Origin: Paraconiothyrium sp. Pb-2020
Lineage: Eukaryota; Ascomycota; Dothideomycetes; Pleosporales; Didymosphaeriaceae
Assembly (NCBI GenBank): GCA_022419385.1
Contig: JAJUBI010000004.1
Span: forward strand, 4,197,286 to 4,261,285
Direction: 5' to 3'
Length of the DNA stretch: 64,000 bases
Shown here: piece by piece, positions 11,680-22,636 of the stretch
Numbering within the stretch: position 1 is the stretch's first letter
Layout: each line of letters opens with the position of its first letter
The notes under the pieces: model-generated
Database searches by the model: none
What the model saw: the letters and a program-made list of their open reading frames with translations, nothing else
What the model was told of the DNA's origin: nothing
Translations under genes and position numbers: made by a program

Positions 11680-14266
11680 ATGTTGCTGCATGTTTGTGGA
11701 CGTTTTCGATGACACTGATCCAGAATTATCTTCGCTTATGCAGGTAGGCGTACCACAACCGCTCATGGTCCTACCAGGAGCAACTGCAATGGTGCAGCCG
11801 AAGGTGCCTGCGCGCTGTCAAAATCTGAGATACAGGGGCTCGCGTATCTCCGTTTGCTCTCAATGTCCTCGCTTCAACTTTGGCTCGTATTTCCTGCAGA
11901 CACGAGAGCCGTTCACCAATTCTGCCGGCAACTATTTCGAGATTGACCAAACCATGACTGGCCCGAACCATGTGGATACTTGCAGCTGCGACGTCTTAAT
12001 CCCGCGGTCTCGACACCATGCCACAATAATTGCCCCACACCTTCAGTGGCTGAGCGAATATGTACTTGCCCCACAACTACTTTCATGCCCATGAATCCCA
12101 CAACTCGATTTATGAATTTGTGTTCTCAAAGTTTATGGCTTGTCTCGGGACGTGGCAGCAGGGGCTCCCGGTGCCGGCTTTGCCTCACTCGGATCGAAAA
12201 CTTTGTAGTGTCCGCGGATGCTTCGTGTAAAACCGCATCCGCTGTTTAAACTTGCCTCAGGAACGCCATCGCTCCGTGTGAAGCTTTCGTTGCTCGTATT
12301 TCGCCAATATTGGCTTCGTGGTTTCCAACCACCTCAATGCCGTGGCGAGGCTGCTGTGGCACCGCCGTATACCAAGAGAGTACCTTCGCCGACGCAAGGA
12401 ACCCGAAATAACTATAACGGTGGACGGGCGAGGTAGACTTTTCTAGCCAGTAAGCCCACGTGTGGCCGCGCGGCTAGACCAGTCTGCGACAACTCACATC
12501 CTTTGTCGTTATACGACGACCACTCGTTAGACCGTCCCGTTATACCCCGGCTTATAGACCGGTCTTACACGCCATCCTTGAGCAAAGGCGCAGGATCTCG
12601 ATCCGATCCTGGCTATGCATACCGTCGCCAATAGAAACCGCCCTAGTCCACGGTATCACGCGACGAGCGATACACTTACCCTTCCAGAGTGTACTTGAAC
12701 CCGATATGCCAAACGTCCTGCATCCAGACGCCTCCCCTGCGCACTACGCCGACGCACACATCTTCGGCCGATCGTACCACGACTGTCCCGCAACCGTCAC
12801 GCCTCGACGACGCCTCCTATGAAAAGGAACAGCAGGCGGTGCGTTGCGACGTGATATGGCGTCTGAATCTCACGCGTTTCACACCTTCCCCATCCCGCAA
12901 TCACAAGGTCAACTTAGGTAATCGAAATAGGCCTGCCAAGGGGTCTATCTCCCCTGGACGACGCTCGCACCAGCTCCCATCAGTCACCCTGACGCCCCAG
13001 CCAATTTCAGTCCCGCCTCACACGGTTATCGGTGTGGCTAGGCGGAGGCGGCGTGCCCTCCAACGGTGTTTCGAGAAGTCGAGCACTTCGCGGCAGGAGA
13101 AAAAAGGAGGGAGATCGCGGTTTGGCCAGTGCGCACGCCGCGCAGCGTTGCCCCGGCACGGTGTTCCCGCATGCAGGGTTTCGTGTGCAGATGCAGCCAT
13201 TTCACGATCTGCTTTGGGTGGCCTGCAGCCAGAGCAAAACGGAAGCGTGGGCGATCAGCAACACCCAAGTCTGATCCTTCGTCCACTTTGGACCCCTGCA
13301 AAATCCGCCGCACCCTTTCTCCTGCCGATCGCTCCGAAAGAGCATGCTGATTTTCATCATGTTCAGGTTCAGCGTTGCTTTCTTTCGGCAACGCGCGCTT
13401 GCGGTTGGCTGGTGGCAAGGTGGGTGCCTCCGGGTGAATGGATGGTGTAGTCTGGGGTATGCCGCGACGATGGTGCCTCGGCGAGCGGTGATGGAAATCC
13501 ACAGACAGGCTTTCACTCGTGTGCATGACAAAGTGCATCTTTACCCGAGCAAGGAAGCGCTGAAATGCGCGCTGCGCGCCGATCCGGGCCGAGTGCTCAT
13601 CTCATCGGTCAAGGACATAAAACCAGGAAAACCATACCTTGCTCAAGCAACAAATCTCGGGGTATGCTCGCAGAAAGTGAAGATCGTACGAGAAATTTGC
13701 GGTGTCCGTGGCGATCGGAATGATACGTCAAGGTTGGCTTCTATAGCTGCATACCTAATTGTGAAGGATAGATCTTATGACATGCAGGCATGACAGGTAG
13801 GGCTTGAACTGTAGCAAATCGAGCTCCCACACGTCGATAACAAATACTATGTTCCTTCTCGCAACTCAAGTAAAATACTCAGCAGATACTTCACGTCCAC
13901 ACCGCCTTGTTTCGAACCAGTGACACAGCACCTTGCCTTCAACCAATACACCCCTTTTTTACAGTCTACCACAAACCGCTCACATTCCCACCTACGTTCC
14001 CAGAGTTGTTGTTCTTTTCCCCACACAATTCAGCACCGTAACATTATCTCCCAACTCGTTCCTGCCTACGCTCTTTCGCACCTACGCTTGTATCTACTGG
14101 GTAGTGCACAAAGGAGAAAGACGTAGGACAGCGGCAGGCGCATGTAGTCGTCGACTTGCACTATCATCGTTCTCTTAAGTCCTGCGTCTAGCTTACCTTA
14201 GAAGGACAGATGGAAAGTGGAATTCTATACGACGTATGACCATCGGACTTTACCGTGGACTCGTGG

Positions 14267-14383
14267 ATACGCCGGTTGAGCTAGACTGAGGTGCACGAAT
14301 CAACTTTAAGTCATCGCTTACGCCTGCTTTGTTCCCCCTCGACGTGCCGATTAGATCGCTTGCGAGTAGCTCAACCGGTGTAT
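14267..14383. repeat. 17-bp inverted repeat with 83-nt spacer (foldback or MITE-like)
   Basis: The left arm ATACGCCGGTTGAGCTA at 14267-14283 and the reverse complement of 14367-14383 (ATACACCGGTTGAGCTA) match at 16 of 17 positions. The core 12 bases are identical. The total is 117 bp with no coding capacity. No clear target-site duplication is visible at the flanks, so a miniature transposon is only one possibility; a structured RNA or a palindromic protein-binding pair would look the same. Confidence 0.7.
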
Positions 14384-14521
14384 GAGAAAGTTTGAGGTAT
14401 GTGCTTGATCAATTGACTTTGGTAGAGGTATCACGGTGATGGAGATATGTCAATTGGTGTTGGGTAGCCAACAACGTATAGGCCGATGGTCTTGCGTTTT
14501 ATAGATTCCCACTTTTCCATG

Positions 14522-14543
14522 GTAAGCTGATTGGAGAGCTTAC
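14522..14543. repeat. short perfect hairpin
   Basis: GTAAGCT at 14522-14528 is the exact reverse complement of AGCTTAC at 14537-14543, with an 8-nt loop, followed by AAAAAG. It is short enough to be chance and is recorded because it lies close to the longer inverted repeat. Confidence 0.35.
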
Positions 14544-15139
14544 AAAAAGTACGGACACTGTTGTGTACACGGGGCCGACGCAGGGGTGATGAGACTGAAG
14601 TAGCGTGGTAGTGGTGACTTTTTGATGGTGTAAGCTTAATCGTTCGGTGCGGCGTTTGTGAAGACTTGGTGCCAACGGTCTTTGAGGACAGGTTACTAGG
14701 TTTATTTGCTACTACCTTTGCGAACTTGAGTAGAACCTCGTTTCTACAAACCCTCTGTTCAACGTTTGGAGCCGCCTAAAGTTGATGAACGATGCTATGG
14801 GCAGCTCTCATGCTGCTTCATCGTAAGTACAGGTTCCGATCAAAATGACCCTATAAGTAAGTTAAAAAATGCTACAACCTTCTCCATATCTTTCACACAC
14901 TTTCAACCTGAGCAGTCATACTTCCACAATCCCACCTTGACGTCACCAAAACATATATACCCGCCTTTTACGTTCTGCATTTGCTCGCGGGGGCCCGTTC
15001 GGAATTAGTGCCTTAGTCTGGATATATGAAGCCCTCGACCTCTGCCCTCGATCACATATTGCCTTCGCACAACTCTCACACATCACTACGACGTACTTCT
15101 AAGCATCATCCATCTTTATTTTCTAGAAACACAGTCATC

Positions 15140-15690
15140 ATGGGCGGCAAAATCTCTAATTGGATAGCCACCTGCATCCTTATGATCCTATGGCCCGTCT
15201 GCTTCAAGTGCCGCAAGTCTCCTTTCTATGGCACTGCCTTCGACAAGTTCGCTAATGTGGACAAATCCACGTAAGAAACGGTCCCAGCCTCGCAGAACAC
15301 GCTGACTCATAGTCCCTAGGATCCATGGGGTCTGGTCCAGCCTCCTCACCGTGTACTCCGCTTCCGACATGTGCGCCCACCTCGAAGGGGAATACCTCGA
15401 TTCCGGAAAATGCGCCCTCGACTTCTCGGAGCAGGACATGGGTCTTGTCAACCATGTCGATGGCTTGAATAGCAAGAGTGACTTGTGCGGGGTCCTTCAA
15501 GGGGACTATAAGGGTACGTAGTCACCAAATCCGGAATGAAGGTGCCTCAGCTGACTTGCTAGAAGGCACGACCTGTATCGTTAACCTCGAGGGTGCGGGT
15601 ACTGCTCCAGTGCTCGAGAAGCAGTACGCTTGTGTCGAGCTTAAGGGCGAGTGGAACGGCGACGAGTGCGTCGTTAGCGTGCTCAATTAG
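15140..15690 (+). CDS. small Cys-rich protein with N-terminal membrane anchor, unknown function
   Basis: I do not recognise the family. Exons 15140-15270, 15320-15513 and 15563-15690 give 150 residues, with introns of 49 nt. The start MGGKIS fits an N-myristoylation consensus and is followed by a hydrophobic segment (about residues 6-20, rich in Ile, Leu and Trp) ending in CFKCRK. The remainder is soluble-looking with cysteines in DLCG, TTCIV, YACVE and DECVV, suggesting one or two disulfides if it faces the outside. An upstream frame is open, but MGGKIS is preferred because of its hydrophobic anchor and nearby purine at -3. Spliced frames join cleanly, which supports a real gene. It could be a signal-anchored secreted or plasma-membrane protein. 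Confidence 0.7.
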
Positions 15691-16863
15691 TGGATGCTTC
15701 CTTCGTTGCTCACCAGACCAGTGGGAAGGCCACGAGCAACAAAGGAAGCATCTACCTGTCGGGAGGAGCATGGTTGTCTGTGTATGAACTCTACGGTACA
15801 TTGGCAAAATTATATGTGAGATCTGTTGCTCTATTAATGACTGCAGAAGACCTATCTCTTCGGGTAATTTAATTTACATTTCTTAGTTCTCATCGATCTG
15901 CATCGAGTGTGCAGGGGATTATCTAGTTAAAGAAACCTAGCTTGTGGAGGCTGTTAACACCCCTATGAACTCTTAGTAAAGCGCAGTTGACGATCCAGTT
16001 CATTAGCGAAATTTGGCTTCATATGCATCTGTTTGCGTCTCATTCCACTAAGTTGTACGAAAACTCTTGGTACTTAGTCTTTTTTCAAGTCCCCTTACCT
16101 GTTTTGCAAGCCATCCACCGATGACGATGATGGCGCGAACAACAACAGCGGTCCTCAGCGCGTTCTTTGTGGCGCTTCGCGCTTCTCATATAAGCCTAGA
16201 AGTGGCTTTGGTTCGTGACCTGAAAATGACGCATTCGTCCTGATATGGCGGGTTCTTGATGGAGTCACGCATAGCTCTTTGTTCAATACATTCTTCACAT
16301 TCGCTGTTTATCAGCCAATGGAGGCGTGGTCTGGTAAAAAAAGGTTCCCGAGCTTTATGGTAACAATTCTTCCGAGTGGTTTTTGTATGTGTTGAAGATT
16401 CCTTATAGTGGAAGGTGCAGCCTGTGATGATTCCCCTTGGGTTTCGGCTGAAAGGATATCTCTTGCTTCATACCACATCGGGTACCCCTTCCTCGTCTTT
16501 TCTCTCCAGAATTCTCGCGAATCTTTAAGTGTTGCCCTCGTACTCGTACCTTTTGCGTCATCATTGACAATGCTCATATATTGGAAGACACGCCCAGACT
16601 GCTATATTAAGTCTGCAGCGCACGTGGAATAGATTGACAACCCTCAAGCGAATGATCTGACTTTACGCGAGCAAGCGAGGAACCATAAATGCTCTCCGCT
16701 TCTCTTATTAGTCTGATTGATCAATAATTGACGATCAAATGCCGACCCGGTAGTCGCAGCTCCGCGTATCTGAGTCCATCGCACTCGATGATGTATAAAT
16801 GAATGCAATAATGTCGATCAGGGACCATCACGTACCGTCCGAGGCCATCAAGAAGTCACAAGC
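15691..16863. other. intergenic, 1.2 kb
   Basis: No supported gene. It contains the 3' end of the small Cys-rich gene and the promoter of the secreted-protein gene at 16864. Its composition is more AT-rich than the genes. A TATA box is listed separately. Confidence 0.5.
16794..16800 (+). promoter_or_regulatory. TATA box of the secreted-protein gene
   Basis: TATAAAT lies about 65 bp upstream of the ATG at 16864, a common distance for a highly inducible fungal gene with a short leader. Confidence 0.45.
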
Positions 16864-17397
16864 ATGCGGATCCAGTCCATGATGACAGCACTTCTCCTGT
16901 GCGCATTACCATACCTCTCATCCGCACATCCTCCTCTTGCCCCAACAACTGAGCTTGCACCAGCAGCAAAAGCCCACAACATCTACCTCACAACCTGTGT
17001 CCCCAAACCCCGTAACAACGACGACAAGCCTACTCCCACGGCAAACTTCACTGCCATAGCCTACTTCCGCCAACCGCTCAACATCACGACCGTCGACCCA
17101 GACACCAAGGCGCCCAAACCCGACAAAGCAGCGCTAGTAGCGCAGCCGCCTGAGCCATGGGAGGGCGTCAAGTGGAAAGTCAAGGTGTGGAATGAGAAGC
17201 TGTTCTCGGCGTCGATTGCGGCGGATGCGGGGGGCGCGGCGAAGGGGACGCTGGCTGGGGATGCGAAGTTGGGGGATGAAGAGTATGTGTGCTTTAAAGA
17301 TGGGGAGACGGGGATCAGGGTGAGGGAGGATGATGTTAGGGGGAATTGTGTTGCGGACTACTGGTGTGCTGGGTTGGAGGCTGGGAAAGGGCAATGA
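16864..17397 (+). CDS. small secreted protein, unknown function
   Basis: Single-exon gene of 177 residues. A typical signal peptide is visible: positive start MRIQ, hydrophobic core TALLLCALPYL and a cleavage site after SSA (about residue 21). The mature protein has four cysteines, in LTTCVPK, EYVCFKD, GNCVAD and DYWCAGL, enough for two disulfides, and two NFT/NIT N-glycosylation sequons. The middle is Pro/Lys-rich (DPDTKAPKPDKAA). No catalytic motif or known domain is recognised. Size, secretion and paired cysteines fit a small secreted or candidate effector protein, but that is inference only. Confidence 0.75.
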   Translation: MRIQSMMTALLLCALPYLSSAHPPLAPTTELAPAAKAHNIYLTTCVPKPRNNDDKPTPTANFTAIAYFRQPLNITTVDPDTKAPKPDKAALVAQPPEPWEGVKWKVKVWNEKLFSASIAADAGGAAKGTLAGDAKLGDEEYVCFKDGETGIRVREDDVRGNCVADYWCAGLEAGKGQ

Positions 17398-18551
17398 GAG
17401 GGTTGTGCTGCGTGTCGAGAAGTTTCTCCCGGGGGGCAAGACTCTTCGTTTTTGGAGGTAGCTTGGATGGACTCACAATCGGAAATAGTTTCACTTTCGC
17501 GTTCTGAACATGTACCCTCGTACGTAACGGATTGGCCTTCGGTAAACTGACTGTGGTCAGATCGTCGTAAGAGGTCAGAAAGTGCTACGAATTTGACTAT
17601 CTAGGCGCCTGTACGAAGTGTAAGCCGTATCTACGTGCCTGCGCTCGGTGATCGCGTGATTAGAAAGTAAAAGTGCTATGAACTGTCGGCATGCTTCACC
17701 TGCTGTCTTGATACTCGCGTCCCATGGATTATAATAATTTGGCCTGAAACCTCAAGACGTCCGCCAAATAGCGCATTGACCATTCCTCGCAGGCGAGCGA
17801 TTACTATACTTCCGCACTACGATCTCCTTTCCCCATACGTCATAGTCACAAGATGTTGACTTGATGGACCATCAAACTTCGTGCGCGCGCTCTGCAGGGA
17901 TCGTCGCAACGCGTGTCGTGGTTACACAATGGCCATGTCACCGTTCCAAAACACGACCTGATGTCGCTGGAGTTCTTGAACGAAGAGAACAGCCATCACA
18001 ATCGGCGTTCGGGATATTGGACCGGCGTTAACTGATGACACAGTAGGTGCCTGATTCGTCGAGGCGCAGAATGCACAGTGTGGCCTCTTTGTCAGCGCAA
18101 ACGCTAGACGCGATAGGTATAGCCCGAGCCCTTGAAAGTTCATGGAGTCAGCACTTGATCTCGAAGGCAGCAACAATTGACAAGCCAAATCGACATCCAG
18201 CGCACCCAGATCGCCTCGTCGTGCCTGAGTACCATTATTAATCGACCGTGTTTTGGATACCCTTCTTCGCTTACTTACAGTACCGCGTGCTCGCCCGGCG
18301 ACCCCACTATAGTAGCTTCAAACGTCAGACCGCTGACGAAGAGCCTCGATCGCGTTTGCCAGGGGCATCACTACCTGCAGTCTTCGGAAGAAGTATCGTG
18401 GTTGAGGAAGCCGAGTGCGCCCTATCACGCCCCTAGTGTCGACCAGCTCTTCGCATTGATGAAAGCGTGTAGCTGGTCGCACACTTTTGTGAATCTCAGT
18501 TCTGTGTCTGGAGACCATTAGACTATCGAGAAAGCGGTGACTGTCAAAGAG
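17398..18551. other. intergenic, 1.15 kb
   Basis: No supported gene; 3' flank of the secreted-protein gene and promoter of the Zn2Cys6 gene. Short frames here show no conserved features. Confidence 0.5.
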
Positions 18552-20994
18552 ATGTCGCCAACTGCAGCGGATGCAGGTGTGAAGAAGAGCAGCGAAGTAC
18601 AACTTAACCGAGCATGCGAAGCTTGTCGAGTATCCAAAGTGCGTTGTCTTATAAATCCAAATGGAACTTCATCACAATGCGAGCGATGCGCAAAAGCTGG
18701 ACGCCAATGTGTTTTCGCTCCTCCAGCGAAACGGCGGCAGAGGAAGAGGACTGATGTGCGCGTGGCCGAGCTGGAAAAGGAACTGAAGCATCGTAAGTCA
18801 AAGGACCGATTTTGATCCATTCTGGCGTCACCGCGTACTGAATGTGATACTAGTCACTTCTCTGCTGAAACCCAATTCAACAATATCGCCTCTTGAAGAA
18901 GATGACCATGATGAGTCCATGGATGAAGACGAGCCCGAGCCCGAGCACACAGAAACTCCGGAACGAAAATTCTCAGGGTATGCGCAAAGTCAAGATGATC
19001 CAACAACCAAGGAACCGTTAAAATCCAACGATCCATGGCCTCCACGTCAAAATGTTCCCAGGAGCGAGACGCGGCATGACTTGTTGACTACGGACAACGA
19101 CATAGTCGACCGCGGTGTCATTTCCATAGATGTTGCAGAAAAACTGCTCAGAATTTATCGAGAAGAGCTCTTTGAAGATTACCCGGGTATTAAAATTGGA
19201 AAAGAAGTCACAGCAGATGAACTGAGGTCAAAAAAGCCGGCCCTGTTTCACGCAATTATGGCTGCAGCCAGTCAGAGTTGGGGCTCAGCATTGTCCAACA
19301 AGCTCCACGAAGAGTTGATTTACTTCTATGCAAGATCGCTGTTCGTCAATGGAGAGAAATCATTACAGCACGTCCAAGCACTCTTTGTATCAGTCGCTTA
19401 TTACACGCCTCCAAAGAACCCCGGGCAGATGCAGATATATCAATATACGAATCTGGCGGCGAGCATGGCTTTAGAGCTTGGATTGGCCTCGAAGCCGAGG
19501 ACACATGAGCAGCTACCAAAGCGAGCGATCAGGTCACTACAGCGCATCTCTTCTGCTGATGAGCTTCTGGAGCATTGTCGAACTATTCTATCGCTGTATA
19601 CAATTATAGCCGGGTAAGTGACCGCATCTGCACGCTCATTGATAGGTATCTAATTCAACATTAGCTTGTCAATGAGGTTTCGAAGACCAAACATATTGCT
19701 ATTCAATGCGTGGATGGGCGAGTGTGAAGCATTACTTCTCAAAAGTCAAACTATTCAGGACAAGACCTTGATCGCATGGCTGAGACTGCAACGCATTGCG
19801 GACGAAGCCTACACAGCGTTTGGTTTCGACGATGCCTCCACTAGCTTCACACTATCAGAGCTACGCCTGCAGGCCATCCTGAAGATCTTTGAACGGCGCA
19901 TGCAGGAGTGGAGGAAGTCTGTGCCTGACGAAGTCATGACGAGTAAGTTGTCACCTGCTTTTAGCTAATTGAGTAAGCTAACCATTCATTAGTGACTTTA
20001 TTGATGGAATACCATCAAAACATGATGTCAATGTGGGAATTTGCCATGGACGGAGGCAGTGAGTTGTGCATTTTTCACTGGCCAAACGGATCTCTAACAT
20101 CTCATAGAATACGACGCTCCAGAGTTTAGGAACCGCCACATGACTCTTCCAGCCCTGGACGAAGACGCCTGCATCCAGCCAGAGAGCCTCCTCTCCCGCT
20201 CGTCATTGCAGACCAACGCAACCATCATGTGTATAAGCTCCGCGCACTCCATCTTGGACTGCTTTCTCCAGGTGCCCATTGTAAAACTGCAAAGGTCTGC
20301 CGGCGTGCTTTTCGTCCGGGCATGCTTCGCTCTTGTTGCTCTTCTCAAAGTAGACTATGCCGTCGGTACCGATGCCGAAGGCATGGGCGAAGTTATTGAT
20401 TCCAAGAGTCTCAAAATAGATTATTATCTAGATTCCGTGATCAGGGCAACAACGGAGGCTGAAGGGCCGCAGAAGTGTAGAATTCCGGGACATTGGCGGT
20501 TCATCATTAAGGAGAAGCTCAAGACATGGTACGATGAATATCAAGAATGGAGACGTAACGGCGGACACCTGAAGCGGAACAAGAAGGTACAAGCTATGAC
20601 GGCAAACACATCGAGCGTATCTTCCGATACCCTCCCCCCTCCGGCATACACATCACAAGCCAAACAATTACCGACTCCAAGTCCCCTCACGGCAAACTCT
20701 ACGCTCCCAGAGCAACCACAACCCCCACGAACCACACAGCAGCTAGACTATGTTCTCAGCGGCTCACAAATGAACGCTTGGCAACCTTCGGCATTCCGTT
20801 TCCCTGTTACGAGCGGAGCACAGACACCAGGGCTCGGGGACACGGTTTATACAGGTCCGGATATGACCGACTTCTCGGCGGCCTTCCAGAACGGTGACTT
20901 ATACTTGTGGGACGACATCAATGACAACTATGGAGGTTGGATGCCACAGGGTGGGGTGTATAGCGATCTACCCTTCAATGGGATGAATTTCTAG
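18552..20994 (+). CDS. Zn(II)2Cys6 fungal transcription factor
   Basis: Nuclear regulator with an N-terminal zinc binuclear cluster: C-x2-C-x6-C-x10-C-x2-C-x6-C at about residues 22-53 (CEAC...CERC...QC), then a basic KRRQRKR linker and a short coil (VAELEKELK). Exons 18552-18792, 18854-19613, 19665-19942, 19993-20058 and 20108-20994 add up to 743 residues. The middle has an acidic Glu/Asp stretch, followed by the helical fungal-specific domain (for example RIYREELFEDYPGI, LAASMALELGLASKP). The tail is Pro/Gln/Thr-rich and ends with an aromatic acidic segment (LYLWDDINDNYGGW) that could activate transcription. The ATG at 18552 is chosen because the upstream in-frame codon at 18537 is GTG. Target genes cannot be told from sequence. 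Confidence 0.9.
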
Positions 20995-21281
20995 ATTCAT
21001 GACACCACGATGAGCGCGATGAGCGCAACGAAAGGAGGCAATATGTACAGTATACAAAGCATGTAGAACATCACCCACATCACGCCACTAATCGAGAACC
21101 ATAACTTCTTGACAAGAATGGCACGACTTGAATAGTGTGCTACGAGAATCAGGTCTCAAGGATACGTTGTGAGATCATATATTTGCACTGGTATCTTATC
21201 CTAAAGTCTTCAAATTGGACACCTCAACACCCACCACCAAACTCCTTGGGCGACTCGTGTTAGGGAACAATTTCATATGCA

Positions 21282-22088
21282 TCAGTTTTCGGGGCCGGTC
21301 GCTGCCGGCGCTTGTCCTTCTGCTGCCGTTGGTGGTTCCTTTGCAGGCTGAACAACGCCAGGACGTAAATCATCCCCTTTTACCTCCTCATCATCTTTCA
21401 ACCTCAAGCTCAATTGCTCAAGCCTCTCCTGAAGCGCCTTCTCTGTCTCGAGATATCTCTTCTCGAACTCCTCGTCATCCTCAACCACCTCATCTCTCTC
21501 ATCCGGCGACTGCGCAGTCGGCGTCTTATCAGCCTCCTTCTCCTCTTCGGTTTCCCGGTTGCCACTTTGCGCGACTTTCGCCAGTAGTTTTCTTCGTTCC
21601 TGAGCCCTCTGGATCGCAGCCTCCAACCTCTTCAGACTGCTCTTCGGCCAGTAATCCCTATAATCGAACGGACCTTTGCACGTCTTTGCGCCCTCGGGAA
21701 GCAGAACCCAGGAAATCTTGCTCTCGATGAACTCGTGCACATCCGGCTCCATGATTTCCGGCAGGTCTAGAGTACCCGTCTTGATATCTACCACAACCGG
21801 CGACTCGCCGCTGGCCCAGAGTCCTGTGCCGCACGTGCCGCAAGATGCGAAATGGCGAATGCTCCCATCCGCGCGGACAGTGGTGGTCATCTTGGGAGGC
21901 GTCTTACCAATAGAAGAGATGAACTCGGCTTCTATCGTCGTAAAGCACGCGAAGACGGAGCCCGTGTGCTTGTTGCAGTCCTGACAGTGGCATGCATGAC
22001 AGAACAAAGGCGCACACTCTAGACGATATCGCGTCGAGGTGCAGAAGCAGCCGCCGTGGATAGCTGGAAATGGCTTTGGTTTTGACAT
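21282..22088 (-). CDS. GFA/CENP-V-type zinc-binding protein with acidic C-terminal extension
   Basis: A 268-residue single-exon protein. The N-terminal half is a GFA (Mss4-like) fold: zinc ligands in GGCFC, CHACHCQDC and SCGTCG are all present, together with the conserved HTGSVFACF loop. Proteins of this family bind zinc; some are annotated as glutathione-dependent formaldehyde-activating enzymes, though activity is often unproven. The C-terminal third (from about residue 160) is unusual: charged, probably coiled coil (EEFEKRYLETEKALQERLEQL), then a Pro/Ala-rich tail. It is divergent with the F-box-like gene at 22637 and convergent with the Zn2Cys6 gene. Confidence 0.85.
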   Translation of the reverse strand: MSKPKPFPAIHGGCFCTSTRYRLECAPLFCHACHCQDCNKHTGSVFACFTTIEAEFISSIGKTPPKMTTTVRADGSIRHFASCGTCGTGLWASGESPVVVDIKTGTLDLPEIMEPDVHEFIESKISWVLLPEGAKTCKGPFDYRDYWPKSSLKRLEAAIQRAQERRKLLAKVAQSGNRETEEEKEADKTPTAQSPDERDEVVEDDEEFEKRYLETEKALQERLEQLSLRLKDDEEVKGDDLRPGVVQPAKEPPTAAEGQAPAATGPEN

Positions 22089-22636
22089 TGTGTTGCTCAG
22101 GCTAGGTTCGATATGTGCTGCTGGATATGACTCCAGATTTCCAGGCGTTCACAGGCTAGTGCCAAGATATCGAACCGTTAGCGCGGATGACATCATCTGC
22201 CGAAACGGTACCTCAGAAACAACCGCACATGGACCATTTTTCCTGGTCGTTTTTATCTGTCTTGAAAAGCTTTCAAAATCTTCCCGAAATATGTCTTGAA
22301 CGCTTCGAGATCAAACAAAAACATCTGCACAAATTGTTGACGTATTTCCGGCCTCAACGAGGAGCAATAAGCTACTACCTATTTTACCTCACGTGCAATG
22401 CCTCCATAAGCGCACAGTTCGCATGCATAGCCTGATTATCCCCACTTGGAGACTTGTAGCAGATTCTCATCAGAGTACATAGGCTTTATTTTCACTACTG
22501 GTCCGCAAAAACTTTTAGCGCCACGGTCGCCTGACTGCTGCCTGAAGGATTGACCGTGCTCCCTTGGCGTGGAGCAAATATATGTCCACGATAACCACCC
22601 GACTGAATATACCAAACATTGAAGGGATTGTTCGCG
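22089..22636. promoter_or_regulatory. divergent intergenic region between GFA and F-box-like genes
   Basis: 548 bp between two head-to-head starts (minus-strand ATG at 22088, plus-strand ATG at 22637). It must carry both promoters; no specific element is identified. Confidence 0.45.

Larger units (their letters stand above)
8480..15139. other. 6.7-kb gene-free tract upstream of nsdD
   Basis: No frame resembles a known protein. The left 2 kb is GC-rich with overlapping long frames on both strands, a pattern expected from base composition. From about 10.6 kb the composition becomes more even. The tract should hold the nsdD promoter and probably a long 5' leader, plus the upstream region of the small gene at 15140. 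Inverted repeats at 11633-11679, 14267-14383 and 14522-14543 are listed separately. Confidence 0.5.

Noticed and set aside
11091..11747. 218-residue plus-strand frame
   Set aside because: Starts in a tract with frames on both strands; composition not protein-like and it overlaps the hairpin region.
12689..13793. Frames of 253 and 149 residues upstream of the small Cys-rich gene
   Set aside because: No conserved motif, and overlapping antisense frames of similar length; no splice pattern joins them.
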